From NCBI GenBank assembly GCA_903933995.1, contig CAIZMD010000082.1, positions 1-10,040 on the forward strand: 10,040 nt of DNA. The letters run 5' to 3'. Origin of the DNA: an uncultured Bacteroidota bacterium. GTDB lineage: Bacteria > Bacteroidota > Bacteroidia > Chitinophagales > Chitinophagaceae. Positions 1-6,200 of this stretch are shown piece after piece; the stretch's first letter is position 1; each line of letters starts with the position of its first letter. The notes below the pieces were generated by a model. It made no database searches. It had not been told where the DNA came from and saw nothing but the letters and a program-made list of their open reading frames with translations. Position numbers and translations under genes: made by a program.

Positions 1-815
1 GCTGCACATAATTTTAAACGACCAATGTTTAAGATATTGAATGCAATGATATGGCCCTTGCCAATTTCACCCAATACATTCTCAACAGGTACTTTACAAT
101 CTTGGAAATACAACTGAACAGTTGAAGATCCCTTGATCCCCATCTTGTGTTCTTCTGGTCCTTGTGTAAAGCCTTCCATACCACGCTCTACAATAAATCC
201 AGTGAATTTATCACCGTCAATTTTTGCAAATACGGTATACACGTCTGCAAAACCACCATTGGTAATCCAGCATTTTTGACCATTCAAAATATAGTGCTTT
301 CCATCATCGCTCAGTTTGGCTGTACTCTTTGCGCCTAGGGCATCAGAGCCACTATTGGGTTCTGTTAAACCATAAGCACCCTTCCACTCACCACTGGCTA
401 ATTTTGGAATATATTTTTCTTTCTGCGCATCGGTACCAAAATACAAAATGGGCAAAGAACCAATTCCGGTATGAGCTGCAATAGCTACTGAAAAAGAATA
501 ACCACCACCAAGACCTTCATTCACAATAGTAGAAGTGATAAAGTCCTTACCCAATCCACCGTATTGTTCAGGGAATGAGGTAGAGAGCAAGCCTTGTTCA
601 CCCGCTTTCTGTACCAATGAAGGCATCAGCCCTGGTTCCAATTTTTCAATCCTATCAATGATAGGAATGATTTCTGTGGTCAGGAATTGTTGGCACATGT
701 CCATGACCATATGTTGTTCTTCATTAAAGTCTTCCGGGATAAAAGTATCCATTGGATTACTTTCTTTGATAATCCATTCGCCGCCTTTTAAAGCTGATTT
801 GTTGTTGGTTTCCAT
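1..815 (-). CDS. Acyl-CoA dehydrogenase, N-terminal 271 residues (3' end outside window)
   Basis: This is a flavoprotein that would oxidise acyl-CoA to trans-2-enoyl-CoA in cytoplasmic fatty-acid beta-oxidation. The frame is open from the ATG at 815 to the window edge, giving about 271 residues of a family that is usually near 600 in Bacteroidetes (VLCAD-like). An N-terminal extension (residues 1-30, with GGEWIIKES) precedes the all-helical domain. The middle domain shows the FAD/substrate segment YGLTEPNSGSDA (148-159) and WITNGG (183-188). The visible part ends in NIGRLKLCA, the start of the C-terminal helical domain. The catalytic glutamate would lie in the missing half, so activity cannot be judged. 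It starts 34 bp after the MarR stop on the same strand, so the two are probably co-transcribed. The leader is A-rich with no Shine-Dalgarno site, as is usual in the phylum. The substrate chain length cannot be read from the sequence. Confidence 0.93.
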   Translation of the reverse strand, partial: METNNKSALKGGEWIIKESNPMDTFIPEDFNEEQHMVMDMCQQFLTTEIIPIIDRIEKLEPGLMPSLVQKAGEQGLLSTSFPEQYGGLGKDFITSTIVNEGLGGGYSFSVAIAAHTGIGSLPILYFGTDAQKEKYIPKLASGEWKGAYGLTEPNSGSDALGAKSTAKLSDDGKHYILNGQKCWITNGGFADVYTVFAKIDGDKFTGFIVERGMEGFTQGPEEHKMGIKGSSTVQLYFQDCKVPVENVLGEIGKGHIIAFNILNIGRLKLCA

Positions 816-849
816 GGAAGAAAATTGTTTGTTTTTGTTATGGCAATTA

Positions 850-1290
850 TTATGTTAGGTTGTCGTATACTCTTTGAAATACGTCTTTTACAATATCAAT
901 ATCTTCTTTCTTCACCCCCACCAAGGCTTCACTCATGGTTTGGTTGGCAAGATCAATTGTGAGTTGTTGTAAATTCTTTGCGGGTTCTGTTAAACAAACT
1001 AGGTTAATACGCCTATCTGTTTTAGAAGGCATTCTCTTAACCAAGGATTGCTTTTCTAAATTATCAATCAAACGCGTAATACTGGGTTTGTCTCTAAAAG
1101 TTCTATTGCATAGTTCCTGTTGGCTCAAACAATCTTCCTTCCACAAATGGTACAAAACGCTCCATTGCTCAATAGTAATTTCTAATCCTGCCTGTCTAAA
1201 ATTCTTTTGCAGTCTTCTAGCCACAGCAGTAGATGCCATGCCATTGATGACGCTATATAATTCTCCTCTTTTGAAATGGTTGTTTGGCAT
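850..1290 (-). CDS. MarR-family winged-helix transcriptional regulator
   Basis: This 146-residue protein has the normal MarR length. Helices flanking residues 8-50 form the dimerization part (GMASTAVARRLQKNFRQAG, then ITIEQWSVLYHLW). The winged helix-turn-helix spans about 53-100, with the recognition helix around DKPSITRLIDNLEK and a wing bearing the typical DRR (92-94). The C-terminal helices complete the dimer interface. It is the first gene of a minus-strand unit and is followed after 34 bp by an acyl-CoA dehydrogenase, so it probably controls fatty-acid degradation genes in response to an acyl-CoA or related ligand; that ligand is an inference. A palindrome 4 bp upstream of its start codon suggests autoregulation. 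The start ATG at 1290 is supported by the full-length N-terminal helix and the lack of a longer sensible start. Confidence 0.93.
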   Translation of the reverse strand: MPNNHFKRGELYSVINGMASTAVARRLQKNFRQAGLEITIEQWSVLYHLWKEDCLSQQELCNRTFRDKPSITRLIDNLEKQSLVKRMPSKTDRRINLVCLTEPAKNLQQLTIDLANQTMSEALVGVKKEDIDIVKDVFQRVYDNLT

Positions 1291-1294
1291 ATAG

Positions 1295-1310
1295 TTAGTT
1301 ATGCAACTAA
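1295..1310. promoter_or_regulatory. Candidate MarR operator (palindrome TTAGTT-ATGC-AACTAA)
   Basis: There is a perfect inverted repeat with 6-bp arms TTAGTT and AACTAA and a 4-bp centre, ending 4 bp upstream of the marR start codon. Size, symmetry and position fit a MarR dimer site that would block initiation or clearance. Binding is inferred, not shown. Confidence 0.55.
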
Positions 1311-1312
1311 AT

Positions 1313-1343
1313 CAAAGTACGTGAGTTTAGGCTAGAATACCAA
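1313..1343 (-). promoter_or_regulatory. Possible marR promoter (imperfect Bacteroidetes type)
   Basis: Read on the minus strand there is TACTTTG (1319-1313), one base short of the TAnnTTTG -7 consensus. A TTGG lies 20 nt upstream (1343-1340) in the place of the -33 element. A start site a few bases downstream would fall inside the palindrome at 1295-1310, which would suit repression. The -7 match is imperfect, so this is tentative. Confidence 0.3.
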
Positions 1344-1474
1344 GTATTTTACTGTTAATTTTCTGTAGACATTTAAAATGGTAGAAGCCCACACTGGATT
1401 GGCTTAGGTAATTGATCTCTTTCCCAGATTGACCAGCATTGAACCGGTTTGCAGAATTAGCCGTTTCTTTGTTC

Positions 1475-2617
1475 ATGCTTCAAACGGTTTTTTATATCAG
1501 CCTTGGTTTATTGGCAGCTTATGGATTATTGATCCTGCTCTATAGACGTTGGTTTTTGATGTTAGAACCCTTTGAACCCAACAATAGCCAGGAAACCATT
1601 ACCCGCTTTAGCATTGTTATTCCTGCCAGGGACGAACAGGCCAATATTGGCGCCTGTTTAAAGTCTATTCTGGCCAATCAGTATCCTAGTCATCTTTATG
1701 AAATTGTGGTAGTCAATGACCATTCTACGGATGGAACAGCTGCAGTGGTTAAAGGATTACAGGAAGATCATCCACAGTTGAAACTGATCAATCTGGCAGA
1801 CCATATAGGTGACGGTTTAAATGCTTACAAGAAAAAAGCCATTGAACTGGCCATTTCCCAAACAAGTGGGGATTGGATCATCACTACCGATGCGGATTGT
1901 GTTGTTTCAGAAAACTGGCTGGCTTTATTTGATGCCTATATTCAGCAAACAAAAGTTGTATTTGTAGCGGCTCCAGTGCAGTTTCAGCATACGGGTAGTT
2001 TTATTTCTATATTCCAACTGCTAGACTTTATGAGTTTGCAGGGAATAACTGCTGCAGCCGTGGGTGCTGGAGCACATTCCATGTGCAATGGAGCTAACCT
2101 GGCTTATCAGAAAAAAGCTTTTTATGAAGTAGGACAATTTGCAGGAATTGATCAGATTGCCTCCGGCGATGATATGCTGCTGATGCAAAAAATGAGAACA
2201 GCTTTTCCCGGAAAACTGGGATTTCTATTTCATCAGGGCGCTATTGTTAGCACCCTTCCCATGCCCAATTGGAAACAGTTTATCAATCAACGGATTCGCT
2301 GGGCTAGTAAGGGTACGCATTACCAAGATAAGAGCATCTTCTGGGTATTACTCTTGGTTTATTTGGTGAACCTAAGCTTATTATTGCTCTTTGTAATTGG
2401 TTTAATAAATGGCCATCTAACACAGTTAAAATACTTAGTGTTATTTAAAACTGTGGTGGAATTATTCTTCCTCTTTCCTGTAAGCAGGTTTTTTGGACAA
2501 ACTGACCAATTACTTTATTTTCCTATCATGCAGCCCGTGCATATCTGTTACACGGTGATTGCCGGTTGGTTAGGAAAATTTGGCAATTACCAATGGAAGG
2601 GTAGAGCAATAAAATAA
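1475..2617 (+). CDS. Membrane-anchored family 2 glycosyltransferase
   Basis: The product would transfer a sugar from an activated donor to a lipid or polysaccharide acceptor at the inner face of the cytoplasmic membrane. Numbered from the ATG at 1475 (380 residues), it has one N-terminal membrane helix (about 4-23). The GT-A fold follows with FSIVIPARDE (45-54), VVNDHSTDG (79-87), the metal-binding TDAD (138-141), GDD (231-233) and QRIRW (272-276, the QxxRW motif of processive-type GT2 enzymes). Two or three C-terminal membrane segments follow (about 288-312, 318-337 and possibly 350-366). A longer reading from a TTG at 1439 adds 12 residues; the ATG is preferred because TTG starts are uncommon here and a stop lies just upstream at 1430. 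The gene stands alone on the plus strand, close to but not in an operon with the polysaccharide genes at 2993-5316. The acceptor is unknown. Confidence 0.9.
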   Translation: MLQTVFYISLGLLAAYGLLILLYRRWFLMLEPFEPNNSQETITRFSIVIPARDEQANIGACLKSILANQYPSHLYEIVVVNDHSTDGTAAVVKGLQEDHPQLKLINLADHIGDGLNAYKKKAIELAISQTSGDWIITTDADCVVSENWLALFDAYIQQTKVVFVAAPVQFQHTGSFISIFQLLDFMSLQGITAAAVGAGAHSMCNGANLAYQKKAFYEVGQFAGIDQIASGDDMLLMQKMRTAFPGKLGFLFHQGAIVSTLPMPNWKQFINQRIRWASKGTHYQDKSIFWVLLLVYLVNLSLLLLFVIGLINGHLTQLKYLVLFKTVVELFFLFPVSRFFGQTDQLLYFPIMQPVHICYTVIAGWLGKFGNYQWKGRAIK

Positions 2618-2650
2618 AAACTGCACAGTTCATTGGGGGTAAACTGTTAG

Positions 2651-2743
2651 CTAATGCGCCTGTCTATTTTCAGGCCACCAAGCATAGAGCATCAAACCAA
2701 TCATCGCAATTAACACAAAGGGGAAAAGCAAAAATGACTTCAT
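2651..2743 (-). CDS. Possible 30-residue single-span membrane miniprotein
   Basis: A short reading frame starts with ATG at 2743 and stops with TAG at 2651. It encodes a hydrophobic helix (residues about 3-22, rich in L, F, I, M and V) followed by a short polar tail, WWPENRQAH. This layout is typical of bacterial single-span miniproteins. No clear promoter or ribosome site was seen, and such a frame can arise by chance in A/T-rich DNA. No family was recognised. It lies tail-to-tail with the glycosyltransferase at 1475-2617 and downstream, in the same direction, of the ligase gene at 2993-4438. Confidence 0.35.
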   Translation of the reverse strand: MKSFLLFPFVLIAMIGLMLYAWWPENRQAH

Positions 2744-2992
2744 AGTGATATGATTTGGTTTTACCATATTGGGACTAAGTACTTTTCAGAAGGTTTAATA
2801 CATTATTATTAAAGCTTCCTTAAAATAAGAAACCCAATCATTTAAGAATGTTGCATAGGTTCAAAAGCCTGCTGATAAACCTAGTTATCATATAAGTAGA
2901 TACTCTGAGGCTACAAGTTCGTTGCCTAGCCAATTGTTAAATCGGTGAATACCTGTTCAGGAAGGGCGAGTATATAAGTTAGTAGTGAATTG
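2744..2992. other. Intergenic stretch with no recognised gene
   Basis: The only frames seen are very short and not convincing. The visible structure is a long-range inverted repeat at its right end (2922-3000) and a weak ATATG/CATAT pair around 2748-2769. No T-run terminator was found for the minus-strand ligase gene that ends here. Confidence 0.5.
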
Positions 2993-3000
2993 CTAGGCAA
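2922..3000. repeat. Inverted repeat overlapping the ligase stop codon
   Basis: The left arm TTGCCTAGCCAATT (2922-2935) is complementary to the right arm AATTGCTAGGCAA (2988-3000) with a single bulged C. About 52 nt separate them. The right arm contains the TAG stop of the O-antigen ligase gene, so in its mRNA this would form a 13-bp stem straight after translation ends. There is no T run, so if it acts at all it is as an mRNA 3'-end stabiliser or weak terminator. Function is not established. Confidence 0.35.
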
Positions 3001-4438
3001 TTAGGGTCTGCTCTTCTTTTAGTTTTTGATCTAGAAGCAATAAAATGCCTAAGCTGAGCCAAAAAAGACTACCCAATTTATCGGTTTCAATCATATCACT
3101 CATAAAATTAACCACCCCCAACATGGAGAGAACAAGACCAATACAAAGCGCTACTTGACCATAAAATTGGTTTTGAAAACGATGGTACAAAGATTGGGCT
3201 TTGAGTAACATGCCAAAATATAGCGCACAGAATAAGACCAATCCTATTATCCCCTGTTCACACAAAGTGAGCAAGAAATAATTGTGTACGGTGCTATGTT
3301 CTGGATTATCACTTACCCAGGTTTGAAACCTATTAACCGTATAAGACTTGTACTGATTGTAAAAACTATTGGGACCAAAACCGGTTACTGGTTTTTCTAC
3401 AAACATATTAAACCCAGCCACCCATCTATAAAATCGCTCCGCATTAGAAACATCTTTTAAAGCTACTGTTGCTGCTAAGTGTTCTTTAATATCTGTGTGA
3501 AAAATGGTGCGGTCATGATCCGGTGCAAAACGCATATAATGGTAATCTGTGACCAACCAGCTGGTAACAGCCAACAATAAAACAACAGCCCCAACCAGCA
3601 CTTGCTTCATCCATTTTTTCTGAATCACATAATAGAAAGCATAACCAACAAATAAGGCCAACCATGCTCCTCTTGAATAAGCAAAGAACAAGGCAATGGT
3701 GCCAAGAATTAATCCACGTTTCATCCAAATTTTATTGCCGTTTTCCTGAGGTGTTAATTGATACATGATCCAAGCCACGGGTAGCATACAAACCAACATG
3801 GCGGAATAGTTCACGTGGTTTCTAAAAAAAGGGAAAATGGTTTTCTTCACTAGTTCAAAAGAGAATCCATAATAGCTATGTCTAACCAAGGTTTGAAAAG
3901 CCAAAAAAAACATGGGTACCAATAGATAGATAGCCATTTTGCTGATCCTTGCTTGGCTGTCTAATAGAATTTGTGGTAAGATCACAAATGGGATGATATA
4001 CCAAATTCTGGCTAAGAAAAACTTATACCCCAATAATGGATTGTCGGAATAAGAAGCACTTAATAAAGTCCAACCCATCATTAATATCACAACAAAAAAA
4101 AGTGGTGCTGTTTTTAAATATTTGGGAAAGCTTGTAGGTTGGTGCAAGAATTTCAACAATGCCATTCCAGTGAGTAATAACATGAGTGGCTCATCCGGAA
4201 AATCCAAACCCAGCGAAGATGTGATTTGCAATTCTGTAGAAAACGGTATCAACACTATCAATAACCAAAACAATTGCTCTGTTTTGTTGACACAGTAATC
4301 AAAGACCAATGGAAACAATAACCAAGCAAATGGAATTACCAAAACCAAAAGTTCTTTGAGCACAATGGCTAAGACCAAGGATACCAAAAAAACCAAGCTA
4401 GCAATGAGTTTGGGCTTGTATGAAAAGATGCTGGTCAT
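2993..4438 (-). CDS. O-antigen ligase / Wzy-type polysaccharide polymerase family membrane protein
   Basis: This 481-residue multi-pass inner-membrane protein has ten or more hydrophobic segments. A large periplasmic loop lies between about 298 and 388, the layout of the WaaL/Wzy family (Wzy_C domain). Family marks include YSRGAW (254-259), the RFYRWVAGFNMF and GFGPNSFYNQY region (336-363), and HSTVHNYFLL (381-390) followed by EQGIIGLVLF. The loop histidine (385) and SRG arginine (256) are at places where ligases carry essential residues. Members either polymerise undecaprenyl-linked repeat units or ligate the chain to an acceptor, and sequence alone does not separate the two. Its ATG shares one base with the TAA of the upstream Wzz-like gene (TAATG), so the two are translationally coupled. 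The Wzz partner favours a polymerase role. Confidence 0.87.
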   Translation of the reverse strand: MTSIFSYKPKLIASLVFLVSLVLAIVLKELLVLVIPFAWLLFPLVFDYCVNKTEQLFWLLIVLIPFSTELQITSSLGLDFPDEPLMLLLTGMALLKFLHQPTSFPKYLKTAPLFFVVILMMGWTLLSASYSDNPLLGYKFFLARIWYIIPFVILPQILLDSQARISKMAIYLLVPMFFLAFQTLVRHSYYGFSFELVKKTIFPFFRNHVNYSAMLVCMLPVAWIMYQLTPQENGNKIWMKRGLILGTIALFFAYSRGAWLALFVGYAFYYVIQKKWMKQVLVGAVVLLLAVTSWLVTDYHYMRFAPDHDRTIFHTDIKEHLAATVALKDVSNAERFYRWVAGFNMFVEKPVTGFGPNSFYNQYKSYTVNRFQTWVSDNPEHSTVHNYFLLTLCEQGIIGLVLFCALYFGMLLKAQSLYHRFQNQFYGQVALCIGLVLSMLGVVNFMSDMIETDKLGSLFWLSLGILLLLDQKLKEEQTLIA

Positions 4439-5316
4439 TAAAATGCTTCTTCTCTGTGATAGACCAATAATCCCATTAATCCAAATAGGGAACTAGCAAT
4501 CAATGCCGCTAATAAGATCTCCCATTTATTGGGTTTTTCAGACTTGGCAGCCGGCACCGCTTTTTCTAATACATAAAGAGCGGGAGCATTGTTATCAATG
4601 GCCAATTGAAATTCATTGGCTGCTTTTTGATAACTATTCATTTGCTCCAATATGTTTTGCAGTTTGCTTTGGTTCAATTTATTTTCAGCATCTGAAAGCC
4701 CTGTAGTAGATGCAAGGCTTTTATATTCTGCCTCCATGCCAGCAATATTGGACTTGAGTTTGGCTAGTGAATTGCGGTAATTTTCTTTCCAAATTGCCGC
4801 TTCTGTTTGCTGTACTATTTCTACTAATCGATTCACAATTTTAGCTGATAAATCTTTCTCCTTTGTCCAAGCAAAAACTTTGAGTTGTCCTAGATCCGTT
4901 TTTTGAAAAGTCAGGTCTTCTCTTAATTCCAACACTGCTTTTCTTCTATTAATGCCTTGGTCAGCATTCGTTAATTTGTAATAATCTACCAGTTGAAAAC
5001 TATCTACCAATTGTTTGTACACGGTATCCATACTGGCAATTCCAAATAATCTATCTAGGTCATCGCCTGTTCCAAAATAAGAATAGAGCCCTTCAATATT
5101 GGTATTAAATAGTCTTGCCTTATCGGCCAGCGCCGGATTGGCTGGAACCAAAATGGCAAAGGATCTATAATATTTGGGAACAATAAATAAGGTAATGGTA
5201 GTAACCAAAAGGGCTATCACCACAAATCCAGCCAACTGTTTCCATTTGTCTTGGAGTAGTTGAGCTGTTTTCTGCAGGTTGAATTTTGGCGTAGCTGCGT
5301 TTGAGTTTGTTGGCAT
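4438..5316 (-). CDS. Wzz-like polysaccharide chain-length determinant protein
   Basis: This 292-residue protein, counted from the ATG at 5316, has the Wzz layout. There is a short cytoplasmic start, a first membrane helix (about 30-46), a periplasmic domain with an extended helical/coiled-coil region (about 165-240), then a proline/lysine-containing segment (ALYVLEKAVPAAKSEKPNK, about 246-264) before the second membrane helix (about 266-286). It would set the chain length of a surface polysaccharide made by its partner. No tyrosine-kinase domain is fused; the protein ends in a 6-residue tail. A longer reading from a TTG at 5331 adds five residues and is less likely. The stop overlaps the start of the ligase/polymerase gene by one base, so the two form an operon. 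No outer-membrane export gene is present in the window. Confidence 0.83.
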   Translation of the reverse strand: MPTNSNAATPKFNLQKTAQLLQDKWKQLAGFVVIALLVTTITLFIVPKYYRSFAILVPANPALADKARLFNTNIEGLYSYFGTGDDLDRLFGIASMDTVYKQLVDSFQLVDYYKLTNADQGINRRKAVLELREDLTFQKTDLGQLKVFAWTKEKDLSAKIVNRLVEIVQQTEAAIWKENYRNSLAKLKSNIAGMEAEYKSLASTTGLSDAENKLNQSKLQNILEQMNSYQKAANEFQLAIDNNAPALYVLEKAVPAAKSEKPNKWEILLAALIASSLFGLMGLLVYHREEAF

Positions 5317-5384
5317 CTGGTGAAAATACAAATTTAAGTTTTAGAACTTCTGCTAAGGCGCAATTATTGGTTGCTAAAGAGCCG

Positions 5385-5412
5385 CAAACTAACTGCTTAT
5401 CTATTGATCAAA
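5385..5412 (-). promoter_or_regulatory. Possible promoter for the wzz-like/ligase operon
   Basis: On the minus strand TTTG (5412-5409) is followed after 16 nt by TTAGTTTG (5392-5385), one mismatch from the TAnnTTTG consensus. It lies about 70 bp upstream of the Wzz-like ATG. The spacing is slightly shorter than usual. It overlaps the hairpin at the 3' end of the lrp gene, so read-through from lrp is an alternative. Confidence 0.3.
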
Positions 5413-5418
5413 GCAGTT
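5391..5418 (-). terminator. Hairpin just after the Lrp-family gene, possible weak terminator
   Basis: Perfect 8-bp arms AACTGCTT (5391-5398) and AAGCAGTT (5411-5418) are separated by 12 nt. The hairpin begins at the TAA stop of the Lrp-family gene. On the minus strand it is followed by AGTTTGCGG, which is only weakly T-rich, so efficient termination is doubtful. Confidence 0.3.
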
Positions 5419-5885
5419 TATGGAGCCACCACTACATTGCGCGTAAGGCTCTCGTCTAAGGAAATAAAGGTTTCCGTACGCTCAATTCCTTTGATTTTCT
5501 GTAACTCATCGTGCAAAACAAAGCGGAGCTGCTGAATGTCTTTGCAGACAATTTCAGCAAACATGCTATAGTTTCCAGTGGTATAATTTAATCTTACTAT
5601 TTGTGGTATTTTCTTTAATTCTTTAGCAACACTATCATATAAAGAGCTTTTTTCTAAATAAATTCCAATAAATGCTATAACATCGTAGCCCAAAGCCTTT
5701 AAATCAATGGACAATTTCTTACCTTTCACAATACCGGATTCTTCCAATTTTTTGATCCTAACGTGAATGGTACCTCCTGATACAAAGAGCTTCTTACCAA
5801 GGTCTGCATAGGAAATTTCAGCATCGCCCATCATTTCCTGAATTATCTGCAGATCCAATTTATCTAAATTCAATTTTACGGACAT
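5418..5885 (-). CDS. Lrp/AsnC-family transcriptional regulator
   Basis: This is a 155-residue protein of normal family length. The N-terminal AsnC-type helix-turn-helix covers about 5-55 (LDKLDLQIIQEMMGDAEISY, then GTIHVRIKKLEESGIV). The effector-binding and oligomerization RAM domain follows (about 68-142), with the GNYSMFAEIV strand (104-113) where amino-acid ligands bind in relatives. Family members sense amino acids or related small molecules and act locally or globally. It is transcribed away from the tRNA-like RNA gene at 6033-6196, and the two share a 5886-5993 upstream region. The ATG at 5885 gives the standard N-terminus. The A/T-rich palindrome just upstream is a candidate self-binding site. 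The ligand and target genes cannot be read from the sequence. Confidence 0.93.
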   Translation of the reverse strand: MSVKLNLDKLDLQIIQEMMGDAEISYADLGKKLFVSGGTIHVRIKKLEESGIVKGKKLSIDLKALGYDVIAFIGIYLEKSSLYDSVAKELKKIPQIVRLNYTTGNYSMFAEIVCKDIQQLRFVLHDELQKIKGIERTETFISLDESLTRNVVVAP

Positions 5886-5902
5886 AAATCACTAATTTTT
5901 GA

Positions 5903-5918
5903 ATATTATCTATAATAT
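5903..5918. promoter_or_regulatory. A/T-only palindrome upstream of the Lrp-family gene, candidate operator
   Basis: ATATTAT-CT-ATAATAT is a perfect inverted repeat with 7-bp arms, 18-33 bp upstream of the Lrp-family start codon. Lrp/AsnC proteins commonly autoregulate through degenerate A/T-rich palindromes, so this is a plausible site. Palindromes made only of A and T also arise easily in such DNA, so the call is tentative. Confidence 0.4.
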
Positions 5919-5968
5919 ATGGCAATTTATTGAACATTTTCTATACTTTTTAAATTTTCTTTAAAATG

Positions 5969-6001
5969 TTTGCAAAATTGTGATGAACGGCTGTATATTT
6001 G
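5969..6001 (+). promoter_or_regulatory. Bacteroidetes-type promoter of the tRNA-like RNA gene
   Basis: TATATTTG (5994-6001) is an exact match to the TAnnTTTG -7 consensus. TTTG (5969-5972) sits 21 nt upstream as the -33 element. Transcription would start near 6006-6010, about 25 nt before the folded RNA. It points away from the Lrp-family gene. Confidence 0.65.
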
Positions 6002-6032
6002 TTCTCCCAACCAAGGGAAAGATCTTATATAC

Positions 6033-6196
6033 TGTGGGGTGATGAAACTTTTGGCAGACATGCCCTCTTGTCTCGGGGGTGAAGATCATAGGACAAACGT
6101 AGCATAGAGCCGCTTCGCAAGAGGCGACCAGGGTCGACCACTGAACTTTGTGCTATAGCTAACTACTTCGTGGAGGTTCGATCCCTCCCCCTACAG
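6033..6196 (+). ncRNA. tRNA-like RNA with a complete class II cloverleaf and a ~92-nt variable region
   Basis: The acceptor stem is TGTGGGG (6033-6039) with CCCTACA (6189-6195), 7 bp with one G-U pair, and C6032/G6196 could add an eighth. T8 and G9 follow. The D arm is ATG (6042-6044) with CAT (6059-6061), and its 14-nt loop holds GG (6053-6054). The anticodon arm is CCCTC (6063-6067) with GGGGG (6075-6079) around loop TTGTCTC, giving anticodon GUC. The T arm is GGAGG/CCTCC (6172-6176, 6184-6188) with loop TTCGATC. The tRNA invariants T8, A14, G18, G19, A21, T33, T54, T55, C56, A58 and C61 are present. The variable region (6080-6171) starts with GAAG (6081-6084) paired to CTTC (6166-6169) and encloses about 80 nt with more helices. 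G6196 is in the discriminator place and no CCA is encoded. A dedicated promoter and terminator flank it. The RNA character is well supported; whether it is aminoacylated, decoding or regulatory is unknown. Confidence 0.8.
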
Positions 6197-6200
6197 CTTT

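Noticed and set aside
535..858. Plus-strand frame opposite the acyl-CoA dehydrogenase
   Set aside because: It is antisense to a clearly conserved coding frame and its translation resembles no family.
935..1294. Plus-strand frame of 119 codons opposite the MarR gene
   Set aside because: It lies wholly within the MarR gene on the other strand, and the MarR frame has full domain support.
2619..2630. AACTG-CA-CAGTT palindrome after the glycosyltransferase as a terminator
   Set aside because: The stem is 5 bp with a 2-nt centre and there is no T run.
3513..3728. Short minus-strand frame inside the ligase gene
   Set aside because: It is an out-of-frame shadow of the ligase gene on the same strand, with no start-site support.
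6063..6171. Group I intron in a tRNA gene
   Set aside because: The insert is in the variable arm, not the anticodon loop, and at about 92 nt it is far shorter than group I introns. The conserved P7 core was not seen.
6033..6196. tmRNA (ssrA) interpretation of the RNA gene
   Set aside because: tmRNA is about 350-400 nt, has no anticodon arm, and starts with a GGGGCTGA-type end. Here a proper anticodon arm exists and no tag reading frame with a resume codon was found.
6033..6196. Selenocysteine tRNA
   Set aside because: The anticodon would have to be TCA with a longer D stem. Here it is GTC with a 3-bp D stem.
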